Shown: piece after piece, positions 21,791 to 35,700 of the stretch
Layout of the letters: the number at the start of each line of letters is the position of its first letter
Numbering within the stretch: the stretch's first letter is position 1
NCBI GenBank assembly: GCA_004794655.1
Contig: SMMW01000018.1
Location: 1,938,501 to 2,002,500 of the forward strand
Direction: 5' to 3'
Origin: Marisa cornuarietis
Lineage: Eukaryota; Mollusca; Gastropoda; Architaenioglossa; Ampullariidae
Length of the DNA: 64,000 bases
Made by a program: the position numbers and the translations under genes
The notes under the pieces: model-generated
What the model saw: the letters and a program-made list of their open reading frames with translations, nothing else
Told to the model about the DNA's origin: nothing
Database searches by the model: none

Positions 21791-24700
21791 TATTTGGTGT
21801 TCAAGTTTACTCAGACCAAGGCAAGGCTCACCAACATATTCGGACTATTTTTGATTGGTTTTATGTTAACTTTATGCAGCAAAATGTCCAAGAACATTTG
21901 CACATCAACATCTACAGCAACCAGGTAACTTTCAGTTTATTTGGACAGTATTTATGTCTTTGATTGATTGTTTGTTTGCTTGCTTGTTTGTTTGTTTGTT
22001 TGATTGATTGATTTTATTTGGACCCAGTAGAACTGTAGCAGTCGAATCTCAGTCCTCTTTCTTGTGCATCACTTGATAACTTTTGGTAGAACTTTATTAC
22101 TTTAACAAACAATGACATACTGGAGCTTACTATTTATAAATAAAAACTTAATCTGCTTTCAGTCTTTGATGTATGTAAGAAACATTGTTGACACATCTTT
22201 GATCTGTGACGGAGGAATGTCTATAACACTATTTTACTTAATAATTTAATATATTAATTATAGGAATTAACGTCTACAACACTACTTTACTTTATAGTTT
22301 AATATATTACACTAGTACCTTAAAGATAAGGAGAACATTATGGGAGAGAATTCCGCAAAAAGAAGCATGCTCCTTTGTTTTAACAATTTAACCATTTAAC
22401 TGCTAAAACTTTTAGCAATTAAATGATTAAATTGTCAAACATGTTCAAGAGACTCACACTCGTCAGGGATGCTGAATTGAAATCTGTTGAATATGTTTGC
22501 GTCCTTGCATACCGCAGTTTCATGAAAGTATCATACGCCAATTAAGTATTTAAGAAAGGTAATTGATTTTACTTTATTATTTTCTAAGGTAATTGCATTT
22601 TGAATAAAAATTATTAATGGGTCGTATGTGTTTCTTTAGTGCAATACCATCATCATATGTTAGTTATTCTTTTTTATTGTAAAATTTGATTTAGATAAGT
22701 CTCAAAATGTGAGTTCTTGTCAGATAAGCATCAGATGAATTGTACGTGACCTTGTGCGTTCTAATGCACTGTGTACACATCCTTTTCATTTTGACTGAAA
22801 GGACCGTAGGAGGGCGTGTCCGCGGAGCCCACTACAGATAAGGGGGCCTGTATTTAACTTCTCAGGGACTAAAGGGATGTCCAGCTGCTGCTTTCTCTGC
22901 CGTGTGATTCTCTTTATCTTCTCTAATTTTATCTTTGTATTTGAACGAGTTTTAAAAACCGACTGTCAATGTCTCCACATCCCAGCGATTAACGCCTTCG
23001 TTACACTTTGTCAGTAATTGAGAACACTAAACAGATTCAAACGTATTGCTGACTAATACAAACTAAACATTGAAGCCAACTTTCAAGTCATACTGTCGTG
23101 TAGACATTGCGTCCATGAACTTGCTCAATCTGAAAGTTGTAGAAGAAGGACAGGTCAGCTGGTCCTTCTTTAAGTGAAACTATTACTTTAACATTTGGTA
23201 GTTGGTGTAGATTTGTTGCTGCGAATTAATATATTTTAGTCTGATAGTTTATCAGGCTGCTCTAAGCTTCGGAATTTTGCAAGATTTCCGATGGGCTTAT
23301 TTTCGTGATTCTTAAAGTGGGTCCTAGTCCAGTACCATTTGATAACCTCCTTCTCTAAGTATAGGCTGCTATCAAGAGTTTTTTTTAAAAAAGCTAAGAG
23401 ATTACAAACGTTTAGGTGGTGATCTTTGCCAAACAGGAGACAGATCAGCTACTAAAGGTTTAAATAGTAGTGTATGCCAAACTAACTAAGCTATGCATCA
23501 AGTAAAATTAAAGACATATACCAGCAACAATAATGCAATTATTAATTCATACAGTCAGGCTAAAACTTATGGATGCGAACTTGTCTGAACCCAAAGACAT
23601 TTTTGAGCCATCTCTAGTTGTTGAGAAGGCGACTAGCAAAAGGCAAAAATACCTTTAATTTTAATGCTGAAATGCCACTTATGTTACATACTATTTGTTC
23701 AGATTCTTTAGTATCTGCACTGAATTTGCAACACCTGCTATAAGTTTCAAGCCCGTAAGTTTCAAGGTTACAAATTTTTTAATACCAGACGACATAAACT
23801 GTGACCAATATTGCTTAATTTAGCAAAACGAAAGATTTAAAGAGGTGGTTAGAGAAGAGCTTTTTATCGAATTTAAAATTTAAAGACTAAGAATAAAAAA
23901 AAAATATTACCTATCAGTATCCTTGCTATATTTTTGTCAAAATTGCTTTTAATAATCATAGATTTAGAACGCGTCTGTTTTTCCGATAGAATCTCTTTGA
24001 AGGACAACAGGAGCGCTAAGCAAAAATCGCTGGAAATAAAGCACAAAATATCACAAAAACATGTTCGGTGGTATTTTATGACAAAGAGGCATGAAAGATT
24101 TTATATTAATATTTTTCTCTTAAGCACTCTGGATTTGTCGAGAAAACAGGAAGTGACGAAACGAATGTATTTCTAAAAATAGCACAGTTTGCACGATCTG
24201 AAGTCGAATAGAAAAGATGCAATCCTCGTTAAAAGAAAACTGACCAGGACACACTGTGCTGTTGCTGAATGTTCTCTTCGACACTCTGATAAGGTTAGTT
24301 TGTACTCACGAAGGAAATCCTAAAGATAATGGCAGCAAACGCCAGTGGATTCACTTTGTTCAGAGATGTGTGTATAATATGTGTGTATATGTGTATATAT
24401 GATATATTTGTGTATATGTGTGTATATGTGTATATATGTGTATATGATATATGTGTGTATATGTGTGTATATGTGTATATACAGGTTTCTGCTTTGTTCA
24501 AAAGTGCCATGCGAACTTCGTCTCCACACCGCAGTCAAGAATTTGCTCAAAACGTTTCAAAATCGATTGTTATCCAGTCAAATACAGAACAAGCAAGTCT
24601 TGGACTTTCAGTAAACCGAAGAAATCTTATTCCTACAGCAGTGCTTACTATACAAAAGCACGAGATGTTAAAACCAACTACGACTGCTGGTAGATCAAGC

Positions 24701-25680
24701 ATCAGATAGGCAACATCGACAGTTTCTACACCGTCTGGTCTACAAGTAACATCGTGTGACAGTCACACATCATCAGTCGCATCTTTATCCAGCATAATAC
24801 TCAAACCAACAGACAGTGTGAGGGCACCAGTGACGTGCGTGATCGAAACAGCTAAAAAAAAGGAGAAAAAAAGAGAATTGAGGGTGATAAACATTATAAG
24901 GAGCTTTAACAGGAACACGTGCGATCGAGTATCAGTAAGTAAACTCAGTAAGGAAACTTAATTCATGACATACAAACCTGATTTCTTAACTAGCCCACCA
25001 AAATCAAAACAGCACAAATAAATAAAATTAATCGCATAATCATTTAATTCTATTTAGCAGTAGCTCATCGCTCAACTCCTGGAACAACTCCATAACTGGC
25101 TCTGGATGAAGCTCTGCAGGTGACTGCTCCCATATTAAAGTGTGAAACTAGGCAGTTGTTTTCAGTTCGCGCACACACGTAAACATCTATCAGTCCAAGC
25201 ATGAGACCACCAGTGACTGCCTGACCTGCTAATATAGGTATTGATGATTATCATGGTGGAAAGCGACAGGCACAGCCCCAACATCACCCTGCCATGAAGT
25301 GAGAAACCTCGAGCTTTACAACCTATTTGTTCAACACGTGCATGTACAGTGCATTCCTGCACTTAAAGTACAAATCAGAGTTTGAAAATTGGCTTACTGC
25401 CATCACACAGCAAAAATATTAAATTTTTTTTAGTAGATTTGATTTAATGGCTCTGATATCTATTCTAATGTTTTATATCTGTTCTGGACCAAGTCGATTT
25501 TTGTATTGAGGTCACTCCGATTGTCACGATGTCGATAGATATTATCTACCACTTCGTGACCTGGCAGAGCATTTGTTTTGTGATATCCTCTAACCTTAAG
25601 GACCGTTCAGGCTGCAAACACACACATAAATAATATATACATATCCACACACAAGGACAATACGTATCGATAGTTACATG
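21791..25680. other. Gene-free spacer between the two families
   Basis: No coding region is supported. A TTTG/TTGA simple repeat lies at about 21960-22013, and a TATATGTG-type microsatellite at about 24360-24482 generates overlapping pseudo-open frames. A possible vestige of EF-hand exon 1 on the plus strand at 22988-23014 is described under findings. The rest is AT-rich and unremarkable. Confidence 0.55.
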
Positions 25681-25681
25681 T

Positions 25682-25682
<1 letters not shown>

Positions 25683-25728
<46 letters not shown>
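25683..25728. repeat. (CA)n microsatellite
   Basis: Twenty-three uninterrupted CA units. A GA-rich tract follows at about 25827-25854. Confidence 0.95.
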
Positions 25729-25729
<1 letters not shown>

Positions 25730-26399
25730 GCTCCTATAAGTGCATATTGGCACAGAAAACAAACGCACGAATAAATACACCAAGCGTTCACAGAAATTTA
25801 GACACAGACATGCAGATAGACAAAGAGAGAGAGAGAGAGATGGAGAGAGAGAGAGCAACGCTTATCTTTATATACGACGAAGTCTATTTCTTACTTGAAG
25901 ACCGGATTAGGTTTCCTTTTTACCTTCACGCACTTGCGCAAATAGATCTTTCAGAACATATGTCTGACATGCATCTTCTTTCAAAAGGATACAGCATCTG
26001 AAGTCTCTCGAAGTTTCCATTTTGAACGTTTGCCGGTTACTGTAGTAACATGACGTCTAAAAAAGTTTTTGCACTTTTTTCCCAAGGATATTTTTACTTA
26101 CTGGTGTGTGAGACGTATATTATTTATATGCTCACGGCATTAAATAATTTTATGTTTTTACTTTATATAGGTATCTACAAGATTCCAAAATGCAATATAT
26201 AATCAAAATGAGGGCAGGACCGTGCATTTGTGCAATGGTAAGTCTGTGAACTTTAAATGTGATCATGGTATTTAGGCAGTCAGAAACTGGGCTTCCCCTT
26301 TTATCAATGGACGGAACTCTTGCAAAGAAAGATTTTTTATCTCTTAGGTGGTAAGTGACACTTGCACTTGTATGAAGGAACTACGGCAAGTAACGTCTC

Positions 26400-26545
26400 T
26401 TGATCCTTTCCATTGGCCAGCTCTGCCTCGTTCCCTTACAACCCTAACCCTAACCGATTTCGGTATGTAAGCTGCTCTAGACGGGTATTGAACCTCTCAC
26501 AGTTCGAACGCCAGCAATCTAACCGCTCGGCTAGACGCACGAACT
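26400..26545 (-). mobile_element. SINE-like fragment with tRNA head
   Basis: On the minus strand TAGCCGAGCGG (A-box-like) and GGTTCAATACC (B-box-like) are spaced as in a tRNA, about 26465-26532. The element resembles the head of the 17.5 kb SINE. A short telomere-like run, AACCCTAACCCTAACC, lies at 26440-26455. No body, tail or target-site duplication could be assigned, so extent is uncertain. Confidence 0.55.
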
Positions 26546-26949
26546 TACGCTCATAGAGACTCATATTATTATCTAATGCTAATAATTTTACCCCGGATGT
26601 AATTAATGCTGTAATAATATTGTAGTACATTGATCTCCACAGGGGAAAAATACCCATTACCTGGACACATTAACGTCTGAAGAAGAAAAGAAAAACAAAG
26701 GAAGCAAAAAATAGAGAATTATATATAGTCTGTTCCAGTGCCATGGGAAAAAACTCTATAATAATCTACAATTTTCAATGCGTTGTCTCCCTTTAACTGT
26801 TAAAAAGCTTCTGGGGTGTCTGTTTTGAGAGAGAGAGAAAGAGAGACGTTGACTTTGAAATTATTGTGTCAGTTTTTCATCACCAGTGCGGGTGGGTTAT
26901 AAGAATTGTTTACATTAGCGATTGTATACCCGCCTACTGATAGATAATG

Positions 26950-27090
26950 TTTCAGCGACACATCCTTTTGTGGCGCGGGGGTTTTCTCCGGGTACTCCGG
27001 TTTCCTCCCCCCTCTCTTCCCCCCCCATAGTGTGAAATCGCCTCAAGGTGGAAGCACTTTCCTACTAAATAAACCAACCAGCACACCAAC
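26950..27090. repeat. Dispersed GC-rich repeat fragment (TCCGGGTACTCCGGTTTCC)
   Basis: The segment at about 26975-27010 contains the motif GGGTTTTCTCCGGGTACTCC followed by GGTTTCCTCCC. From memory this motif is common in short interspersed repeats of marine invertebrates and fish; I cannot check it here. It is followed by a C-rich run. Likely a SINE or transposon fragment. Confidence 0.5.
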
Positions 27091-28760
27091 CAATAAAAGC
27101 CCATGCATACATACTCGTATATATCCAAACCTGCAGATATTCGTGTATATAAACATTCCATACACATGCACACGTATAAAGGTATAAGCATACATCATTT
27201 GCATTCGTATTTTACATACTCATGATATTCATATTGTTGCACTGTCATCCAGTAATTTTAAGTGGAACGCGAGACTCACTCAGAATTAAAGTCGAGACTC
27301 AAATTGTTGGATGTGTTCGCAGCTAGAAAACACTTAAGAAACTAAACTGCGATGGCTTTATAGTCTTTTATGGACGCAAACCCAGGGTAGAGGGCCTTAA
27401 TTAAGTGGCTACAGCGAGACAAGTTTGAATGAAGCTGTGTCAGTTAAACCACAGAAATCATTGAAGGGTTTGTCGCTTGCCTACGAAGACTTAACAGCCT
27501 GACACCAGGTAAGTAGGAGTGGGCTAATGAGTAGTCTTTCTTCTCCAGCCTCCCACCTGTAGGTGAAGATAAAGCAAGCCTTTTCTCAAGTGTGAGACAG
27601 AGAGAGACCTTTAAAATGTAGTTCAAGGAAAAAAAGGGTGTAATTAATTTGGAACATGTTGCTGTGTTAAATCCATATTAGGCAAGACAAAAAAGAGAGT
27701 ATTACAAAACAAAACATCCTTATGTTTACCACATAAATGCGCAGATTTCCAGATGATTTAGTGGTTTCGCAAACATTTATGTAGGATTTTAGATTTATTG
27801 GCCAGTGCAGTGTGCCCTGCACAGCTTGACAGGTCGTCAAACAAGCCTCTCTGACCGCATTCCCTCCTCGCATCATCATCACAATTATTCATGCCTTCAT
27901 CGACCCACCCGGTACCAGGACTAAAATTATCTTCTTCTTCATAGCTCGCAGACAAGGACTGGGTTAACGTAAATTAGATGTAAATAACTACGATTGGTCA
28001 AAAACACATGGGGAACTTTTTGAAGTGAATTTACAACGATGACCACCACTACCAACACCACCCACCGCTCTGTGATCTTTTTCACTCGGCTTTGCTCAGG
28101 CTGCGTCCACCTCCCGGCTGACTGTGTGTCACGGATCACCCGCATACACACGACGAGTCATCCGCAGACACGCGCATTCGTTAACTCAACACAATCAACA
28201 AATGACCACTCTGGTGTAGAACGTCCCTCAAAGAGACAAATACTTATTTGACCACAAGAATCACAATTTAAATACACAAAGAAATATGCTCAGTACTGCT
28301 CTATACAAGGCAAAGCATCAGTAGTTAACACGAGCAGTTAGTCAAACATGATATTTAGCATTTCTTTAAACTCTCACGGCTAGACGTAGCCTGAAAATCC
28401 CTCTCTTTCAGTAATTATTACGCCGCTCAAGCTGACGTAAACAATAAATAGGCATACACAAGGAGCAATTGTTGACAAACAATAGTATCTAACAGGTATA
28501 TCAAAACAAAAATATGAAGAAATGTCTTTCAGCGATAGTGCCCTCGGCACCAACACACAAATACTTGGTTCTAACAACAGAATCAGAATGGGTAGCACAC
28601 CCTAGGCCTTATCACCTCCTCAGTAAGGATAACCTATCCGTCTTCCTACGCGTGCTTAATTTCTTCCCACTCTGGACCCGAAGCGCAAACACAAAGTTCT
28701 CCACTTGACCCTTTTTCTGTTAAAGTTCAAGTTACTTCTTTTTACAAATATTTTAGCAAC
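27091..28760. other. Spacer without recognisable genes
   Basis: Only short open frames without motifs. The codon pattern is not consistent across frames, and no similarity to either gene family was seen. Confidence 0.5.
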
Positions 28761-29760
28761 TCCTCACGTATGAGTTATACAGGGAGGACATCTGGTGCGT
28801 CACTCTACCTTAATCAAAGTCTTACTTCGTTGGGGGGGGATGTTCTTCTGGTGTTAGATCATCGGAAGCCCATGCCTCTGCCTCACGTCAGTGGACCTCC
28901 GGAAACTTCGGATATCGTCTGTAGGATATCGCCCCACGCAAGTCAGTCATTCAGCCTCTCTGTATCGGATGCTCCTCCCCACCTTGGAGATACGCGGACA
29001 CCCTTTCACTCGTCTTTTGCCGAACCACAGGCCGTCTATGCGCCAGCTCCAGCCGTCAAAACCCGTAGTTTCCCACAGCCTTCCACGCTCTCGGCAGAGT
29101 CCCTCTTGTTTACGTCAGATATGTTCTCAGACGCCTGTATCCAAATTTCAGCAAAAGTTCTTTCTGTACTGTACCGGTAGTAGAATCACAGCCCTCGGCT
29201 TGAATACCAGTAAGTACGGTGACAACTCTTGTCACTAACCAGCGCTCTCTCTAGCGCCTCACGTCGACATACACTATGACGACTGGTAGGCCTGAATGAA
29301 GACTGCACCCCCCCGTCAGTGACAGCACACAGCAAGCAACACACCAGGATTGCCGGAATATCGATCGTCCAAATCGAGCATTCTCCTACTTGCTAAATGT
29401 CGGGTCTAATATACCCACCCTTGTTTACATCGCCACAAGGTGAGCTAAGCCCGCCCCACACATAAAATTTTAAAATATCCAAAACCTCAATTTTCTCATG
29501 CAACTCGCATGACAGCGACAGAAAAACAAGACACCCTAACCACCTGGACGGATGGAGCTCTGCTCTGCTCGCACGTGAAATAAGGTAAAAACCGAGACGT
29601 TCAAGTTCTCGTGACTTCCAGCGTGGCAGTGTCAAACCAAGGCACACCTGTGTGTCGAACAAAACAATACTCAACTGCTGTACCCCCTTGTACGCTACAC
29701 TGTGAAGATACTAGGTCCTATCTCTCTCGTTAACGCACCGTACAAGAAAAACATCAGAGC
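28761..29760. other. GC-rich unexplained stretch upstream of S1
   Basis: Base composition rises here compared with neighbouring spacer. Two overlapping plus-strand open frames run at 28770-29180 (136 codons) and 28891-29238 (115 codons). Neither shows a motif I recognise. It could be a transposon fragment, an unrecognised exon or the upstream regulatory region of S1. Confidence 0.35.
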
Positions 29761-29813
29761 TCGGTGTGTGTCATCAGCGTCTTCAACGCCTTCAAGAGTC
29801 GCCAGACAACGTC

Positions 29814-32800
29814 ATGTCCAGCTTCACCTACGTGGATAACGACCCTCGACCTTTCAGCTACGTGGTGGAGGGTTGGCCTCTGCCGCCCGTTCACCCTGGC
29901 CTGGCCTCTTGGGAGGACCACATTGCCAGTCTCAGAAACCTGGAGATGAGGGAGGATGATGTTCTGCTTCTCACCTATCCTCGATCAGGTGAATATCTAT
30001 CCGTTTCCCTAGCTGTCTAACCAAAACCAAGACCGAATGCTAAAGAGTGAAAAAAAAAATGTTTATTGCCAGTGTGCAACTGACCGTTTACTTAGTGTAG
30101 TGTACATTTAAAAACATGATAGCTTATTTATAAAATGAACATTACATATTTTTATGAAATTGAAGCTGGGCTGTGCTCAGGAAACTACCATTAATGTCCT
30201 TTTGCCGCATCCGATAAATATTCAGTATTTCAGTTTGTTGGACTGGTGACCGCTTTCTTCAAGACTGCTGTAGCTTAGTGTAGTGGATAACATGGCCAGC
30301 TGTTCAACCGTTGTAGATTTGTTAGTCATTTATTGTATTGTTTGGCACATACGGCTTTAATTAATTAATTTATTAATTAATTTATTTATGCTAAAAATTA
30401 TATATGCATTTTAACTTTATGTATTGGTACTGTGCACTTAACAGCACAAGACATCGTTGGGATTTGGGCTTATGTTCAAGACAAATATGGACGACCATTT
30501 CACAAATTTCACATAAAGATTACATGGAGATACTTCCAAACTTGATCAAACGTTCCTAATCTTTGGCCGATTATGTAAGAGCTTTAGGGTTAAAGTTGTT
30601 GTTAGGATTAGGGTTTGGGTTAGGTTAAGGTTTGAGTTGGGTAGAGGGTGTGGGTTTGTATTTTAAGCAGAATGGTTAAGCCGACAAACTGAACAAAATG
30701 TTTCTTTCTAAGAGAGCTAATAACACCATACAAGGACATAAGACAGGTTTCCATTGCATCCGTAACGTGTGTCCCAGGTACTCACTGGCTGCGGGAGGTG
30801 ACCTCCATGCTCGTGCAAGGCAGGGTGGAGTACAGCACAAAGTCTAAAGAACACCACATGGTCGAGTATGTCAATGTCGAAGTTCTAATGGCGATTCCGT
30901 CTCCACGCATCCTAAACACGCACCTTCCTTTCTTCATGTTGCCATGGCAGCAGATCAAAGCAAAGAAGATCAAAGTGTTGCACGTCTATAGGAACCCGAA
31001 GGATGTGGCCGTTTCCTATTACTATTTTCTGAAGGCCATCCCTAACCGACCTGATCTAGAGTTCTCCGATTTCGTGAACATTCTTTTCAGCGAGAAAGGT
31101 ATGCGTCAGTCTTTTTCCTTCATCTTCCTCTAATTCCTTTGAAGCCAAAAGGAACACAACCGTACAATTAATATCATTCGTGAGACATATTCCAACAGAA
31201 GCGCTTGCGACACTTCACTCGCAGTTTTCCTAACGGTTCCCGGCATTCAAAGATCTCTGTCACAACTTCTGTGATCTGTCTGAGGTCTGTGGTCACTGTT
31301 CCAGTAAAGCTGGTAACCTAAAACTTGCAGCCATAAATAAATGTTGGCTGTGGTAGAGGAAAGAATTTGCCTAAAGACAGGCAAAAGGTTTGTTACAAGT
31401 AGACAAAACTAATAAATCTGTTGATAAGAGGGAACAACTGCTCTAGCTCCATAAATGTTATTTGGTCTAGGAACCGAGTTTTAAAGGTATAAGTTAAGGC
31501 TCCTTTCTCGTATTAATGTTATTAACAGCCTTGAAAGATACGTGTTTCATTTTATTTCAGCCTTATTTGGGTCCTACTTTCAATTCCTCCGACAAATAAC
31601 GATGTTTGAATCCAGCAACCCAGAAGTTCCTTTCCTTTCCTTGTTCTTCGAGGACATGAAAAAGGTAAATAGTATTGCGCTGTTGTCATTAGTTCTGGTC
31701 CAGTCCTCCTCAGCTCTGCGACCTTTAGTCATCGTCAGGGGAAAATGCTCAAAATCGTATCTTTCCCTTTACGTAACTGAGTATCATCAACAAACGAAAG
31801 TCTTGGTCGGCTGACAATTTGTACAACACTTTTAGGATCCAGCGGCTGGCGTGGAGAAACTCGCTCGGTTTCTGGGCGTGAGTGTGACCCCTGACCTGTG
31901 TGAGGCCATCGCCAGCTCATGCAGCTTCCAGAAGCTGCAGAGTCACTCCCACGTGAAGGAGGAGCCCAACTACTGCATCACATCGGGACCGGAAGCAGCT
32001 GAGAATGTCAAAGAAAAACCCGTTTTTCAAATCTTTAGGAAAGGTAAAATTTTGCTTAAAACTTCAGCATTGAACGAGAACATATTTTTGAGTGCTCAAT
32101 GAAAGTATTAAGGGCATTATTAAATGGACCATTAAACTTGTGACCAGAGTAACTTTTATATAACGGAGACAAAGGAGTTTCTGTTTGAGGAGCGACGGTG
32201 TAGGAATGCGTGGCCAGATGTGACCCTATAAAACATCTGATAGCTGAGATCGATAGTTGAGATTTGAACCGATACCATAGGCGTCTTTCAGTACGGCATA
32301 TAGACAAAGAATTGTAGATAAAATGGCATCAAAAATATATTTATTGCGTTTGATTTTCTCGGTGGAAAACGTGTTTGCCCTTTTATCTGCATATTCCATG
32401 ACACTGTTACACATTAGAATAAATATTCATTCTCTCTCCTTCAGTCTCTCTCTCTCACACACACACGTGGAAGTGCATTAGATGATGATGATGATGATGA
32501 TGAGGAGGAGGAGGAGGAGGAGGGAATTTATAAAGCGCGTCTTCCTTATCAGCATCAGTTCACTTTTTAAACACAACAACTAATACACAAAGAAAGACAC
32601 AAAACTTGCATATCACTCCGGCACAAGCCAAAACATGTCATCAAATAAACGAACGGAGACACAGTTAACAGCTATAAAAAAACAAAACAGAAAAACCTGC
32701 ACACGAAGTAGTATAGTAGTTTCATCAACAGTCGAGAAAATGGTGGCGAAAAGCTTGTGATTACTGGTAACAATGTCTTGCTCTTTATGCATTACTTGTG

Positions 32801-33053
32801 CCTATGCATGCAAGCACATGTCTATATACTAAAACAAGTACCATAGAGTTATAATATAACATTGCTAGTTTGTTAGTATGTCGCCCGAGATCATCGATAA
32901 CAAAGTGACTGATCACTAGTTATTCCCTGTATTATTTTAACAGGAGAGGTGGGAGACTGGAAGAACTACTTCACCGTGGCCATGAACGAAAGAGTGGACT
33001 CCTTTCTTAGAGAAAACATGGAAGGACTGCCATTCACCTTACAGTTCTCCTGA
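29814..33053 (+). CDS. Cytosolic sulfotransferase S1
   Basis: Five exons on the plus strand: 29814-29988, 30778-31098, 31561-31664, 31836-32043 and 32944-33053, giving 305 aa. Cytosolic sulfotransferases move a sulfonate from PAPS to a hydroxyl or amine of a small acceptor. Visible motifs: PAPS 5'-phosphosulfate loop YPRSGTHW (Y55-W62), catalytic His in NTHLP (H107), 3'-phosphate site YRNPKDVAVS (R130, S138), RKGEVGDWKNYF (268-279) and a complete KTVE dimer motif (K276 to E285). All splice sites are GT-AG. An in-frame ATG at 29766 would add 16 residues; 29814 (MSS) was chosen because S4 and S5 also begin MSS. No signal peptide or membrane segment, so cytosolic. The acceptor substrate cannot be told. 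Confidence 0.93.
30585..30665 (+). repeat. Degenerate TTAGGG-like tract in intron 1 of S1
   Basis: Contains TTAGGGTTAAAG, TTAGGATTAGGGTTTGGG and TTAGGTTAAGG in succession. The G-rich strand is the sense strand of S1. A similar tract lies in intron 1 of S6. Confidence 0.75.
32480..32524. repeat. (GAT)n-(GAG)n microsatellite in intron 4 of S1
   Basis: Runs of ATG/GAT triplets followed by GAG triplets. No coding meaning. Confidence 0.9.
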
Positions 33054-35700
33054 AATATAAATAAGTAAACACAAGTAATCATTATAATACGAAAGCGTGA
33101 AATGAGGGTAAACAATCTGTTGCCATAGAACAGAACGAATTATGTTAACATCGCGCGATATCTGATGTTTCCAGTTTGCGCTGAGGATTTAAGCAATTTT
33201 GTGGGTAAGCAGAATGGTGTTCATATACCTTTTTTCCCGAAAGTGAGACCTACCCCTAAAAGGTAGGGCAGATATGTACAGTCTTAATGTCGATTGAAAG
33301 GCGCCTTTCCAGAGCACAAGGTAGGGTGTGATGAGAGTTTGACGATTACCTATATTTTCATGATCGACTTGCTTTGGTTATGATTGTATTATTTTATATG
33401 CTGGAGTTTGTTATTTTTTGTATGGGCGTGTGTGCTGTTAAATATTGTATCATGCATTACATGTTTTGTATTTGTGTAGATAGAGTAAACAGAATTTGAT
33501 GCTCCGCCCACACCTGCCTCCAGCCCTCCTACATCAGATCATTTTTCACAAACACTCCTCACATGTACTCCAAAGGTATATTCATCGCACTAGAGAAAAA
33601 GTAGTTTGTCCATGTCTTTATTCCTTGTTCTTTCACCAATTCAAGTAACAATAATAACAACGATGACATTCTTTTCTTTAGTCGTAAACAGAACAACTAA
33701 ATCTGATTCTTAGCAGGTGCTGCATACATTTTATTGTATTCAAAAATGTGGTAAAGTATTTAATAAAATTATACGATAATTGTGGAAGAAAAACTAATTT
33801 TTAATACACATCCAGAAATTTACTAATTATTGAACAACTCCAATTATCAAATATTCCACTAGTAAGTTACTTTTTCTCAGTTTGATTGTTAACAGAAGAA
33901 TACTAAAGTTTATAGTTCGGCACAAGGTCACTTTTAACCGTTGACACGTGATTAATGTTCTTTTAACACAGTATTAATTATAGTCACTGCAGCCTGATGC
34001 TGCATTGTTCCAAGAACATATATATATATATATATATTTTACAGAATTATCTAAAAAATCCCTGAGGTCTCCACCAGGGGACAGACGTTAAACCAACTGT
34101 CTCTTGGGGACGAGCGACCACAGTCTCTTGGGCCAAATACTCCAGGACAAATATAACTGCTCTTATAACAGTTACAAAGAAAACAATATTACTTAGACAT
34201 TTCTATATAAAAACCAACCGAAAAATTCAAATGTTATGTAAATTCAAAGTGAAAAGGAAATGTGGTTTCCGCACCTTTCTTGAAGACTCATCCAGTTCCC
34301 AACATGCAGTAGTCTCTGCACTTGCCGTGTGTCCCTGGGAAGTGAAGCGAGAGATTTAATTGTCTCCCACACTATTTAAAAAAAATATGTTCTCATTATT
34401 TGTTAACCTTATGTCACCCCTGTAACACTTTGGACGAACTGCCTTTAGTTTAAGACTATTTATTTAAGACTTTCGTGAATGGGCGATGCACGGCTCTCAC
34501 TGAATTCGCCACTAAGATCTGCTGAGTCTCTTACGTTTCCCCGCATCAGACTGTTTAGTGTAGGCTACTTGTAGTCCAGGCTAGGTGTAGCCAATGAATG
34601 GTTGTGAGATCTGCCGGGGATGTGACGAAGTTCAACGCCTCACAAGTCGGTAGGTCTCTGACAAAGGGCTGCTAACCTCATTTTGCAATCGACGTCCCTT
34701 TTCCAACTGAGGAACATCGCCTCGAGGTTTACAACGATGTTGGTGCCACCTCTGAGTGAAGAGCTCTTGGTCCGGTTGTCATCTTCAGCTGACGAGGTCT
34801 GTGCTCTCCCTCGTAGCTACCAATGTTCTAACTACCGAAAAATGTGATAACAGATTCGTAAGAAAGCTTCTTTTTTTTTACCTGAATTGCAATTTTTAAA
34901 AAATAAATAAAATAAAGGGGCGAAATTTTCTTACACGCTTTAAAAATACAAGATGACAAAAAAGATTGTTACTGAACTTTGCTGGGAAAGCACAACTTCA
35001 CTACCCACAGGACGTGTGTCGACAGAAAGGGAAGAGCTGCCCGGCGTCGGGTATTTAGACACCCTTGCTATCACTTCTAAAACATTCTAAACCTTTTTTT
35101 TCAAAAGACAGATTTTAACAACCGCTTGTTCAGCACGTGAGGCTCGACCTGTCAGCAACCTGCTGTCACAGCCACACAGCATTTGCTTAAAAGTCTCTAA
35201 GTCACCTACCATGACAATAAGAAAATTCATAGACTGAAAGTCTATAATATTCTTTACATGAAATGTTCTGGAATGAAATAGGAATATTATAAAAATGTGC
35301 CGCCCTTAACGATTTTCAATTATAATTATATATATATGCGTGTTTGGAAGACGTGTTTGTAGATAATAGTTTTCAAAATATTCATAAATTTGCAACAAAC
35401 GCTTTGCATAGCTCAAGCACGTGTATCTACTCTGTCTTTTAAACTACTTTCCAGCCTGACATAAATAAGCATGTTTCTATGGTCGATAATTTAATCAGTG
35501 CACCAAAACCTTTTCACGATGACGAATCCTAACTGTAACTTTGGAACCCTGTTATTCACTCTTCAACTGCCCCATTATCGTGACAGCGCATAACCAGTAA
35601 ATGTGATTATACTCACTCGGTCCAGTTCAGGGTGAGACAATCTGTAGGCCGACTGACGATGATACTGAGGGTTGTTATGTCATTCAACAGAACATGGCAA
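33054..35700. other. S1 3' flank and spacer to S2
   Basis: The nearest clear AATAAA is at about 33762-33768, roughly 700 nt past the S1 stop codon. A closer variant signal may be used. A TA microsatellite lies at about 34018-34036. No gene is supported. Confidence 0.5.

Noticed and set aside
24295..24709. Open frames over the TATATGTG repeat, including a 126-codon plus-strand frame
   Set aside because: Low-complexity YICVYM-type translation from a microsatellite; the unique part has no motif.
29766..29813. Upstream in-frame ATG of S1 as the true start
   Set aside because: Possible, but the MSS start at 29814 matches the paralogues; noted as an alternative in the S1 entry.
30260..30330. tRNA-like segment GCTTAGTGTAGTGGATAACATGG in S1 intron 1
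   Set aside because: An A-box-like word is present, but no convincing B box at the right distance and no SINE body.
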